Source: Verrucomicrobiia bacterium (GTDB lineage Bacteria; Verrucomicrobiota; Verrucomicrobiia; Limisphaerales; JADLHS01). From it: DNA of 62,624 nt. Below are positions 21,493 to 29,429 of the stretch, one piece after another. Both the position numbers and the translations under genes were made by a program. The first letter of the stretch is position 1; every line of letters starts with the position of its first letter. The notes under the pieces are model-generated. The model made no database searches. It saw only the letters and a list, made by a program, of their open reading frames with translations, and was not told where the DNA came from. The stretch lies in contig WYBW01000077.1 in assembly GCA_011525685.1 (NCBI GenBank), positions 1 to 62,624 on the forward strand. Reading direction: 5' to 3'.

Positions 21493-24009
21493 TCAAACCT
21501 TCGCTTCGCCCGGCTTTTCGGCCGCCTCACTCTTGCCGCCGGAAAACTGAGCCCGAATCGAACGCAGAGCCGCAACCACCTGCCCCAGCGAAATGCCGCC
21601 ATCGTTGGGCGGCACGCGTTGGTGCCAATAAGGCTGGAAGCCCTCGGCGCGCAGCCGCCTCACGGTTCGTTCGGTCAGATAACGATTTTGGAAACAACCC
21701 CCGCTCAACGCCACGCGGTCACACCCGACGTGCTTCGCCACAGAAACAATTGCCTCGGCCAGCGCGTTGTGAAACTTGGCCGAGATCAGTCCCACCGCTA
21801 CGCCGCGCTTAACGTCAGCGGCGATCTCCGCAATCATGGACGACCAGTCCAACACCATTTCGGATTTCGGGTTTCGGATTTCGGATTTCCCTCGAGCGGC
21901 TTCTCCAGCCTGCAACCCAGGACTCTGTGTCTCCACCGCGTACACTTCGTCCGTCGCAACCCCCTCGAGGGCGAACTCGAGTTCCATCGCGGCTTGTCCT
22001 TCAAATCGCGTGCGCTGTCGCAAACCGACGATCGCCGCGACCGCGTCAAACAATCGTCCCGCGCTGGAACACCAGGGCGAGTTGATGCCGCGCGCCAACG
22101 CCGATCGCAACCCCGCCAGTTCGGCCGGAGAAAAGGCGCGGACAAGTTCCTGTTGGATTTGCAACACGGATTTGTCCGGGCTTTGAGTCAGTTCATGCAG
22201 CAGACCCAGGGCGGCGCGGCGCGGTTCCTTGATCGCCATCTCTCCGCCCGGCAGTCGGAATGGCCGAAGGTGCGCCACGCGCTCGATGCTCTCCTTTGTG
22301 ACGCGAAAGAACTCTCCGCCCCAGATCGTTCCGTCCAGCCCGTAGCCCGTTCCATCCCAGGAAACACCCAAGACCGGCGGGGTGAGTTCATTCTCCGCCA
22401 TGCAGGACAGGACATGCGCGATGTGATGTTGCACGCGAACGTGGCGCGGCCGGGGCTCGTGCTTCGGCTTGTCGGGAGCCGCAGGCGGGCGCGTGAGTTC
22501 CAACGCAAACCGGGTGGAGAGATAATCCGGATGCATATCCGCCCCGACAAATTCGGGCTTCACGGCGAAGAGGCTTTGAAGGTCCGCAATCACCTGTCGA
22601 AACGCCGCGTGTGCCGGCTCCGTTTCCAAATCGCCGAGATGCTGGCTGAGGAAGACCTGCGGGCCGATCGCGAGTGCGACCGAGTTTTTCAAATGCGCGC
22701 CGACGGCCAGAATAACCTCGGATTGCGGACTTCGGATGTCGGATTTGACCCCAACTGGCAACGGCGCGTAACCGCGGGCACGCCGCAAAATCATTTCCCG
22801 GTCCAACATCACGCGGACAATGGAATCATCCACATGACGAACGATGGGGCGATTATGAACCAGGAAGACATCGGCAATGCCGCCAAGGCGATCGAGGGCC
22901 TTCTGTTCGTCCGTACAGATCGGCTCATCGCTCAAGTTGCCGCTGGTGGCGACGACAGGAAAGCCGAGTTCGGCCATCAGCAGATGGTGCAAAGGCGAGT
23001 AGGGCAGCAGCACGCCGAGGTTGGGAATCCCGGGAGCGATCAGCGTTGAGAGTTGAGGGGTGAGGGTGGAGCGTCGGCGCAGCAACACGATTGGGGCTTC
23101 CGGCGAACGGAGCAACCGTTCCTCCAGAGGCGAAACGGCGCAGGCGGCCTTCACGCTCTCCACGGTCGGGAACATGAGCGCCAGCGGCTTCTCCTCGCGA
23201 TGCTTGCGTTCGCGCAGCCGGCGGACAGCGCCCTCGTTGCGCGCGTCCGCCAGCAGGTGAAATCCCCCGATGCCCTTGACCGCCACGATCTGCCCCTGGC
23301 GAATGGCTTCAGCGGCGGCTCGCAAGGCGACATCGCCCGTGGGACAGGCGTCCCGCCGGTCTCCATTCTCCAGATCGCAAACTGCCGCCCGGCTTGTCGG
23401 CTCAACCCAAAACTCCAACTGCGGCCCGCAGACCGGACACGCATTCGGTTGCGCGTGAAAGCGACGGTCGCCGGGATCTGCATACTCCGCGCGGCAGGCC
23501 GGACACATCGCGAACGCCTTCATGGAGGTGTTCGCGCGGTCGTAAGGCAGCGCTTCGATGATGCTGAAACGCGGACCGCAATTCGTGCAGTTGGTGAAGG
23601 GGTAACGATGGCGGCGATTGGCGGGATCGAAGATCTCGCGAAGGCAATCCGGACAAGTGGCGATGTCCGGGAGGACCAGCGCGATCTTCTCGCCGGTGGT
23701 CTCGCTGGGGCGGATCTCGAAGCCGTGGTAGCCGACCGGGTCCAGCCAGGTCGCCTCCAGACTCTGGATGGAACTGCGCGGGGGGCGTTCGGCATCGAGA
23801 CGGAGAAGGAATTGGTCGAGCGCGGGACGCGGACCTTCAAGCTCCACGAACACGCCTTGAGGAGAATTGTTCACCCAGCCCGCGAGGCGCAGTTCACCCG
23901 CGAGACGATGCACGAACGGCCGGAAGCCCACGCCCTGAACGGCGCCGCGAACGGCCAATCTCAGCCGCTCCACCTGCGGCTGCCCCGGGATTGAATTGCT
24001 GGCTTTCAT
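21493..24009 (-). CDS. hypF: Carbamoyltransferase HypF with three in-frame repeat insertions
   Basis: HypF moves carbamoyl from carbamoyl phosphate, via carbamoyl-adenylate, to HypE for the cyanide ligands of [NiFe] hydrogenase. Order in the 838-residue product: acylphosphatase domain (AVRGAVQGVGFRPFVHRLA), two zinc fingers (C119/C122-C141/C144 and C169/C172-C191/C194), YrdC domain (IVAVKGIGGFHLLADA) and Kae1-like domain (VQHHIAHVLSCM, SWDGTGYGLDGTIWGGEF, ALSGGCFQNRYL, PPNDGGISLGQ). It is longer than the usual 750-780 residues; the excess is explained at least partly by repeat-derived segments at about residues 209-226, 422-431 and 707-718. All catalytic blocks look intact. No other hyp or hydrogenase gene is in the window. 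The ATG at 24009 is chosen over an in-frame upstream start because the acylphosphatase domain begins shortly after. Confidence 0.93.
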   Translation of the reverse strand: MKASNSIPGQPQVERLRLAVRGAVQGVGFRPFVHRLAGELRLAGWVNNSPQGVFVELEGPRPALDQFLLRLDAERPPRSSIQSLEATWLDPVGYHGFEIRPSETTGEKIALVLPDIATCPDCLREIFDPANRRHRYPFTNCTNCGPRFSIIEALPYDRANTSMKAFAMCPACRAEYADPGDRRFHAQPNACPVCGPQLEFWVEPTSRAAVCDLENGDRRDACPTGDVALRAAAEAIRQGQIVAVKGIGGFHLLADARNEGAVRRLRERKHREEKPLALMFPTVESVKAACAVSPLEERLLRSPEAPIVLLRRRSTLTPQLSTLIAPGIPNLGVLLPYSPLHHLLMAELGFPVVATSGNLSDEPICTDEQKALDRLGGIADVFLVHNRPIVRHVDDSIVRVMLDREMILRRARGYAPLPVGVKSDIRSPQSEVILAVGAHLKNSVALAIGPQVFLSQHLGDLETEPAHAAFRQVIADLQSLFAVKPEFVGADMHPDYLSTRFALELTRPPAAPDKPKHEPRPRHVRVQHHIAHVLSCMAENELTPPVLGVSWDGTGYGLDGTIWGGEFFRVTKESIERVAHLRPFRLPGGEMAIKEPRRAALGLLHELTQSPDKSVLQIQQELVRAFSPAELAGLRSALARGINSPWCSSAGRLFDAVAAIVGLRQRTRFEGQAAMELEFALEGVATDEVYAVETQSPGLQAGEAARGKSEIRNPKSEMVLDWSSMIAEIAADVKRGVAVGLISAKFHNALAEAIVSVAKHVGCDRVALSGGCFQNRYLTERTVRRLRAEGFQPYWHQRVPPNDGGISLGQVVAALRSIRAQFSGGKSEAAEKPGEAKV
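21858..21889. repeat. Heptamer array (TCCGAAA type) inside hypF
   Basis: On the minus strand, four to five copies of a 7-bp unit close to TCCGAAA are read in frame as KSEIRNPKSEM. The insertion lies between conserved blocks of the Kae1-like domain. Confidence 0.8.
22718..22746. repeat. Heptamer array (TCCGnnn type) inside hypF
   Basis: On the minus strand the units TCCGACA, TCCGAAG, TCCGCAA and TCCGAGG follow in tandem and are read as SDIRSPQSE just before the VILAVGAHLKN block. Confidence 0.75.
23339..23361. repeat. GTGGGACAGGCG-type palindromic repeat inside hypF
   Basis: GTGGGACAGGCGTCCCGCC is the same palindrome as upstream of carB (about 1781-1806) and in trpD (58866-58895). It lies between the second zinc finger and the YrdC domain and is translated in frame. 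Confidence 0.75.
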
Positions 24010-24120
24010 TGGGCTTTCATCCGGCAGGTCTGAATTCCGCACCTGCGAACGGCGGCATTCTTGCCGCTTCAGCGCGGGCAAGACCACCACTTATTGAGTG
24101 AACCCGGCCCTGCCGATGTG
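24010..24120. other. Upstream region of hypF
   Basis: Only the presumed hypF promoter region; no gene and no clear box. It ends in GCCGATGTG, which nearly matches the other flank of the adjacent 213-bp element. Confidence 0.3.
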
Positions 24121-24333
24121 GGGCGCATCTCATTTTCTTGCAGGGGGCGCCGAGGCGATGCCGTAGCGCGGACTTCCAGTCTGCCGGGTCGCGGATTTCC
24201 AATCCGCAACCGCTGCGAATTCCTGGCCTGCCACGCCGTGGCTGGGCCAGCCGACTGGAAGTCGGCGATACCGCAGGTTGGGAAACCTGCGCTACGCCAG
24301 GAATGCCTGCCTGCAATAGACTGAGATGCGCCC
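24121..24333. mobile_element. 213-bp MITE-like element, copy 1
   Basis: The ends are GGGCGCATCTCA and TGAGATGCGCCC, a perfect 12-bp inverted repeat extending to 20 matches of 23. The flanks GCCGATGTG (24112-24120) and GCCGACGTG (24334-24342) differ at one of nine bases, as expected of an aged 9-bp target duplication. The interior is packed with smaller hairpins (GACTTCCAGTC, GGATTTCCAATCC, CAGGTTGGGAAACCTG). It has no coding capacity. A second copy of identical length and inverse orientation lies at 57943-58155. Confidence 0.9.
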
Positions 24334-24438
24334 GCCGACGTGTGCCGACGTGTCCCGGGCTTGCCAATGCCGGTTGGGGCGACGTACCTTCACCTGCCAT
24401 GAGCCGAATCGAAGTTTCTCGCCGGCCGGCCCGTTGAC

Positions 24439-25419
24439 ATGACCATGGGCCTGCTCACCCCGGAGTTGCTCCGACGCCTCGAGCAATTTCAGTTGCTCGC
24501 GGCCCGGCGCGCCAAGAGCAGTGCCAAGGGCGAGCGCCGCAGCCGCGCCCGCGGGCAATCGGTCGAGTTCGCCGATCACCGCAGCTACGTTCCCGGCGAT
24601 GATTTTCGCTACCTCGATTGGAATCTCTTCGGCCGTCTCGACCGCCTGTTCCTCAAGCTCTATGAGGAGGAGCGCGAACTGCCCGTCCGCATTTTTCTCG
24701 ATGCCAGCGAGTCCATGACCTTCGGCGAGCCGCGCAAGTTCGATTTCGCCCGCCAAGTCGCCGCGGCCATTGGCTACGTGGCGTTGTGCGGGTTTGACCG
24801 GGTGAGCGTGATTCCCTTTCCCGGTGCGGAATTCGGAGCGCGGAATGTGGAATTGTCAGGTGTCACGCCGGGCGCAACCACCCCGCCCTCCGCCCTCCGC
24901 CCTCCGCATTCATCCGTGGAACTTGCCGCACGCGGCGCGCTGCGCAGCGTCCGGGGAAAGAAGTGCGCAACGCAATTCTTCGCCAACCTCAACGCCCTCA
25001 CGGCCGGCGGCGGCGCGGACCTGAATGAAACCCTGCGCCGCGGCGCGTTGGAGGCCCGCCACACCGGACTTGCCATCGTGTTGAGCGATTTTCTCGATCC
25101 GGCCGGCTACGAGACCGGCCTCACTGCATTGGTCGGCCGCGGCTTTCAGGTGAACTGCGTCCAGATTCTCGCGCCCGAGGAAATCGAGCCAACCACCTTT
25201 GGTGATTTGCGTCTGGTGGATTCCGAGAGCGGCGGTTTGCAGGAAGTCACGTTCGGTCGCTACCGCATGAAGGCGTATCAGCAGACCGTGCAGAATTTCG
25301 TCCAGCGCCTGCGCGAGTATTGCACCAAGCGCGGCATCAACTTCTTCATGGCGCCGTCGAACATGGATTTGCAGGACCTGCTCCTGAAGCAGTTGCGGAA
25401 GGCGGAGGTGTGGGGATGA
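24439..25419 (+). CDS. DUF58 domain protein (vWA-like)
   Basis: A 326-residue DUF58 protein with the typical start (LLTPELLRRLEQFQLLAARRAKS..GERRSRARGQSVEFADHRSYVPGDDFRYLDWNLFGRLDRLFLK) and a vWA-like MIDAS DASES in RIFLDASESM. In many bacteria DUF58 genes sit between a MoxR ATPase and BatA-type vWA genes in chaperone-like operons. Here the BatA-like partner is downstream (26063) but no MoxR gene is present. Residues about 131-157 are encoded by two opposed heptamer arrays and break a region that is compact in relatives. Confidence 0.85.
   Translation: MTMGLLTPELLRRLEQFQLLAARRAKSSAKGERRSRARGQSVEFADHRSYVPGDDFRYLDWNLFGRLDRLFLKLYEEERELPVRIFLDASESMTFGEPRKFDFARQVAAAIGYVALCGFDRVSVIPFPGAEFGARNVELSGVTPGATTPPSALRPPHSSVELAARGALRSVRGKKCATQFFANLNALTAGGGADLNETLRRGALEARHTGLAIVLSDFLDPAGYETGLTALVGRGFQVNCVQILAPEEIEPTTFGDLRLVDSESGGLQEVTFGRYRMKAYQQTVQNFVQRLREYCTKRGINFFMAPSNMDLQDLLLKQLRKAEVWG
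24828..24907. repeat. Pair of opposed heptamer arrays inside the DUF58 gene
   Basis: Four GGAnnnn units (24828-24855) are followed by TCCGCCC-type units (24883-24907). GGAnnnn is the inverse orientation of the TCC-phased heptamers seen elsewhere, so the two arrays could pair. The reading frame stays open (FGARNVELSG..PPSALRPPHSS). Confidence 0.7.
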
Positions 25420-25434
25420 GAGCCAAACCGCAGT

Positions 25435-25462
25435 TTGACACCATTGGCGCGGGCCATATCTT
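25435..25462 (+). promoter_or_regulatory. Promoter for the toxin-antitoxin pair
   Basis: A perfect TTGACA -35 box (25435-25440) lies 16 bp upstream of TATCTT (25457-25462). The start codon at 25469 follows six bases later, so the mRNA would be leaderless or nearly so. Confidence 0.55.
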
Positions 25463-25468
25463 GTATCC

Positions 25469-25711
25469 ATGCAGGTCAACCTCACGCCGGAACTGGATCG
25501 GCTCGTGGAAGAAAAAGTCGCTTCCGGACTGTATGAGAGTCCGAGTGAAGTCGTCCGGGAAGCCTTGCGCCTTCTGTTCGAGCGTGAGCCGGTGTTGGAT
25601 TGGTTGCATCACGAAGGTCGGCGCGGGTTCGAGCAATTGGATTCGGGCGAAGTGGTGGATCTCACACGCGAGGAGTTTCTGGCCCGGTTGCACGAGCGTC
25701 ACCCGCGCTAA
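25469..25711 (+). CDS. ParD-like antitoxin (ribbon-helix-helix)
   Basis: An 80-residue protein whose first 40 residues (MQVNLTPELDRLVEEKVASGLYESPSEVVREALRLLFERE) form a ribbon-helix-helix DNA-binding domain of the ParD/CopG type. The acidic tail would wrap the toxin. It lies three bases upstream of the ParE-like gene. Such antitoxins repress their own promoter, here probably the TTGACA box just upstream. Confidence 0.85.
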   Translation: MQVNLTPELDRLVEEKVASGLYESPSEVVREALRLLFEREPVLDWLHHEGRRGFEQLDSGEVVDLTREEFLARLHERHPR

Positions 25712-25714
25712 ATC

Positions 25715-26026
25715 ATGCGGATTCGCCTCTCGAAACTGGCCCTCGGCGATCTGGATTCAATTTACTCAAACACGGTCGAAACGTGGGGGCGCGAACAGGC
25801 CGACCGCTACGTCGGCGCCCTCTGGGATGCCTTCGAGAGAATTGCCCAAACTCCCGAACGCTGGCGGCTGCGTGATAAACTGTATCCCGGTTGTCGAATC
25901 TGTTTCACCGGCCGGCACGCAATTCTTTATCGCATCCACCAAGGGCGCGTGGAGATTGCCCGCGTCCTCCACGACGCCATGGACTTCCCGAGACACATTC
26001 CGAGAGATTTCATGGGCGAGACTTGA
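25715..26026 (+). CDS. ParE/RelE-type toxin
   Basis: A 103-residue protein of the ParE/RelE superfamily: LSKLALGDLDSIYSNTVETWGREQADRYVGALWDAFERIAQTPERW, then RICFTGRHAILYRI and VEIARVLHDAMDFPRHI, the strands and arginine-bearing ends of the fold. ParE members poison gyrase, RelE members cut mRNA; the position next to a ParD-like antitoxin favours ParE. The pair sits between DUF58 and vWA genes that normally adjoin. Confidence 0.85.
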   Translation: MRIRLSKLALGDLDSIYSNTVETWGREQADRYVGALWDAFERIAQTPERWRLRDKLYPGCRICFTGRHAILYRIHQGRVEIARVLHDAMDFPRHIPRDFMGET

Positions 26027-26062
26027 AGTCTCCGTGCAGACGTTCAAGCGCAGAGGTGCCTT

Positions 26063-27925
26063 GTGAGTTTCCTCGCCCCATTCGCCTTCGCCTTCGCCGC
26101 CAGCATCCCGGTGGTGATTGTGTTTTATCTGCTGAAGCGCAAGCGGGTGGTGAAACTCGTCTCCAGCACCCTGCTCTGGCAGAAGTTCCTCGCCGACACC
26201 CAGGCCAGCGCACCGTTTCAGAAGTTGCGGAAGAACTGGCTGCTTTACCTGCAACTCCTTCTGCTCGCCCTCGCCGTGTTGGCGTTGACACGGCCATTCT
26301 TCGCCACCGAAGCCCAGCCGGCGCAGTTGCGCGTGGTCATCCTCGATGGCTCGGCCTCGATGCAGGCCACGGACGAATCACCCTCGCGCTTCGAGCGGGC
26401 GCGCGTCGAGGCGCTCAAGTGGGTGGACAGTCTCGAGCCGACGGATCAGATGGTCGTCCTGCTCGCCGCCGCGAACACCGAGGTCAAGCAGTCCGCCACG
26501 AGCGAGAAGGCCGCGTTGCGCCGCGCGTTGCAGGCGTGTGCGCCGGCGGATTCGCCTACGCGCCTCGTCCCCGCGCTCAAGATGGCCGAGTCGCTCGTGC
26601 GCGACCGCCGCAGCGCGGAGATTCATCTCTTCAGCGACGGCGCCGTGGGCGACCTGACGGAATTTGAAAACAAGGCGCTGCCGCTCATTTATCACAAGGT
26701 CGGCCAGCGCGCCGAGAATCTCGGCATCACCGCCCTTGACGCTCGCGCGAACCCCGAGGACCCCACCCAACGCGCCATTTACGCCGGCGTCGCCAACTTT
26801 TCCTCGAACACCCTGAGCGCCGACCTGGAGCTTTATTTTCAGGCCGGCGGCGCGTCATCCCGCACCCTCCTCGAAACTCGTCCGCTCACCATCCCGGGCG
26901 GACAAGCCGCCCCACAGGTTTTCAAATCGCTACAGGAAAGCGACGGCGTGTTCAGCGTGCGCCTCACGGGCAGGGACGATCTGGCCGCCGACAACGAGGC
27001 GTCCATTGTGAGCCTGTTGCCCAAGCCGGTGAGCGTGTTGCTCGTCACGCGTGGAAACCGGTTGCTTGAAAAAGCGTTGCGCGCCGTGGGGGGCGTGCAG
27101 CTCGCCGTGGCCAATGACCTCGCGGACGCGGCGGCGACATTCGATTTCGTCGTCCTCGATGGCGTCCAGCCGGGCGAGTGGCCCAAGGGCAACGTGCTCG
27201 CGTTCCGCACCGTGAACACGAACTGGATCGGGCGCGTGTCCTCGGTGGAAGGGCCGGTGATCGTGGACTGGAAATCCACCCACCCGCTGTTGCGCTATGC
27301 CGGATTCGACAACGTACAGATCGTGCAGAGCCTCACGCCCGACCCGAGCATCGGGACACCGCCGTGGGCGATTGCCATTCTGGAGGCGCCGCAGGCGCCG
27401 CTCATCCTGGCGGGCGACCTGGGCCGGCAGCGCCTCGTGTGGGTGGGTTTCGATCCGCTGGAGAGCAACTGGCCGTTGCGCGTGTCGTTCCCAATCTTCA
27501 TCGCCAACGCCGTGGACTGGCTCAACCCCGCCAATGCCAAGAGCTCCCAGCTTCTCATCAAGGCGGGCGACCCGTTCCGCCTCGCGCTCGCTGAACCCGT
27601 GAAAACCGCCGAAGTGAAATCGCCCGACGGCAAGACCACCATGCTCAACGTCGAGGGCGCGAATGAAATCATCTTTGGCGAGACCGCGCGACGGGGCGTT
27701 TATCACTTGCGCGCCGGGACCAACGAGGTCGCCTTTGCCGCCAACCTGCTCGACGCCGCCGAGAGCAACATCCTGCCGCGCGACGAGTTGAAGTTCGGTG
27801 AATACACCCGGGTCGCGGCGACGACAGTGCAACGGACGAACATGGAACTCTGGCGCACGCTGGCGGCGATCGGCTTGGCCGTGCTGTTGTTCGAATGGTG
27901 GTGGTATCACCGGCGGACGGTCTGA
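26063..27925 (+). CDS. BatA-like vWA domain membrane protein
   Basis: A 620-residue protein with two N-terminal membrane segments (FAFAFAASIPVVIVFYLL and LLYLQLLLLALAVLALT), a vWA domain with the metal site DGSAS (LRVVILDGSASMQATDES) and a large domain before a C-terminal helix (TLAAIGLAVLLFEWWWYHRR). This is the architecture of BatA/aerotolerance-operon proteins that partner DUF58 and MoxR proteins. The start is GTG at 26063, preceded by CAGAGGTG as ribosome site. It is separated from its expected DUF58 partner by the toxin-antitoxin pair. Confidence 0.8.
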   Translation: MSFLAPFAFAFAASIPVVIVFYLLKRKRVVKLVSSTLLWQKFLADTQASAPFQKLRKNWLLYLQLLLLALAVLALTRPFFATEAQPAQLRVVILDGSASMQATDESPSRFERARVEALKWVDSLEPTDQMVVLLAAANTEVKQSATSEKAALRRALQACAPADSPTRLVPALKMAESLVRDRRSAEIHLFSDGAVGDLTEFENKALPLIYHKVGQRAENLGITALDARANPEDPTQRAIYAGVANFSSNTLSADLELYFQAGGASSRTLLETRPLTIPGGQAAPQVFKSLQESDGVFSVRLTGRDDLAADNEASIVSLLPKPVSVLLVTRGNRLLEKALRAVGGVQLAVANDLADAAATFDFVVLDGVQPGEWPKGNVLAFRTVNTNWIGRVSSVEGPVIVDWKSTHPLLRYAGFDNVQIVQSLTPDPSIGTPPWAIAILEAPQAPLILAGDLGRQRLVWVGFDPLESNWPLRVSFPIFIANAVDWLNPANAKSSQLLIKAGDPFRLALAEPVKTAEVKSPDGKTTMLNVEGANEIIFGETARRGVYHLRAGTNEVAFAANLLDAAESNILPRDELKFGEYTRVAATTVQRTNMELWRTLAAIGLAVLLFEWWWYHRRTV

Positions 27926-28007
27926 AAGAGAAGCTGGGACCGCATCCAGGTCCGCACGACCAACTCGCGATGTCCGCTTGAAAGGAGTTGGAAATCTCCC
28001 GGCCTGC

Positions 28008-29306
28008 TCAACGTGGGAATTGCTCCTGCCCTCGCGGTGAGGAAGGCGGGGACGACGGGGGCGGCGGCCGGTCCGCTGGGGCGGGGCGGTGGCGGAAGGC
28101 CGAGCGCAGCAGCCAGTGGCGTTTCAATCCCTGCATTAGATCGTTGGCCTCCACGACCGCCTCCGAGATCGAACCGAGGATGTTGGTGTTCGCCTGCACC
28201 TGCGCGTTCAAGTTGCTGGTGATGTCGGCGAGGTTGTCGAGCGAACGCGCCAGGTTCTCGACCAGCGAGGCCAGATTCGTGTCGGCCCGGGTGATGGCGG
28301 CCTGGGCGCTGGCGAGGGTGGCGTTGATCTGCGGCTGGGTGTTGGTGCCCAACAACCACTCCCCGAGTGAACCCGGCTCGCGCAACCGGCCGCTGATGTA
28401 CGCCAGATTCGTCGCCGCCGGCCGCGCGTCCGCCGCCAGCGCGTTCAGGGTGGCGGTCATTTCCACGGCATTGGAAAGCACGCCGGCGATTTGATTGGTC
28501 AGCCCGAGAAAATCGGGCAGCGCCTGCTCGATCAGGTCCACGAGTCTCTCGAGCCGCTCGGTCACCGCCGGGGATTCATCGGACGGCAGCCAGTAGGGCG
28601 CGTTGGTCCGCGTGAAGAAATCGTAGCGGCCCTTGCGATCGAGCCAGATGGCGGTGATCTGCTGGCGCTCCTCGCGTGTGTCGAACGCCAGCAGGCGGCT
28701 TCGGCCCAGTTCGCGGAGCCGCGCGAGGTTGGTGGCGGTCAGCGGCGACAGCGCCTCGACCATGAGTTCCAGACCGGAATCCCGTTCAAGGTACACGTCC
28801 TCGGCCAGTTGCCACGCCTCCGGGTTGGCCAGACTCTGCGCCTCGTCCAGTGTCAGTTCCCGCAAGGGATTGAATTTGTAGGTCGGCACGCCGCCGGTGC
28901 CCTTGGTCACCTCGAGGACGCGTTTGCCCAGGAAATCCGCCGTGGTGACTTTCGCGCGCGAACCCAGCGTCCACATGTAACCGTAGTAGGGCTCCTTGAT
29001 TTCGAACTCGACATAGACGTTGAAGTAAAAATCCTCGGGCGGCTGCGCGTCAATGCGCGTGATCTGGCCGACCTCGAAACCCATCAGCATCACCGGATCG
29101 CCCACCTTCAACCCGGTCGCCCGATCGGTGAACGTGAAGTAGGGCGCCTTGGTGAGCAGCCAGCCCTTGCGCTTGGCGGTGCTGTAAACGTAATAGGCGA
29201 AGCCGAAAACCAACAGCGCCGTCGCCAACAAAACGAACCAGCCCACGGCGCGCTCCATCCGGCTGAGACGCGTGCGAAGTTGAGGGGTTAAATCCTGGAG
29301 AGCCAC
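28008..29306 (-). CDS. MlaD/MCE family lipid-transport protein
   Basis: A 432-residue protein that would bind lipid in the periplasm for the MlaE-type transporter. It has an N-terminal anchor (WFVLLATALLVFGFAYYVY), one MCE domain (LKVGDPVMLMGFEVGQITRI), a long helical region and a proline-rich tail (RPPPPSSPPSSPRG). It ends 82 bp from the convergent vWA gene. A GTG at 29306 (VALQDLTPQLRTRLSRMERAVG) is used; ATG 29258 is an alternative. It is last in the permease-ATPase-MCE operon, after a 123-bp gap. Confidence 0.82.
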   Translation of the reverse strand: MALQDLTPQLRTRLSRMERAVGWFVLLATALLVFGFAYYVYSTAKRKGWLLTKAPYFTFTDRATGLKVGDPVMLMGFEVGQITRIDAQPPEDFYFNVYVEFEIKEPYYGYMWTLGSRAKVTTADFLGKRVLEVTKGTGGVPTYKFNPLRELTLDEAQSLANPEAWQLAEDVYLERDSGLELMVEALSPLTATNLARLRELGRSRLLAFDTREERQQITAIWLDRKGRYDFFTRTNAPYWLPSDESPAVTERLERLVDLIEQALPDFLGLTNQIAGVLSNAVEMTATLNALAADARPAATNLAYISGRLREPGSLGEWLLGTNTQPQINATLASAQAAITRADTNLASLVENLARSLDNLADITSNLNAQVQANTNILGSISEAVVEANDLMQGLKRHWLLRSAFRHRPAPADRPPPPSSPPSSPRGQEQFPR

Positions 29307-29429
29307 GGGACAGGTTGGGAATGTGGGTGCGCCGGAACGCTGGAGCGACGGGAATAAACCGTCCGGCACTCCAATGCAAAAAGTTCCCGGTTGTACGCGC
29401 TCGATTTCATCCCGTTCGGCCGCACAGTT

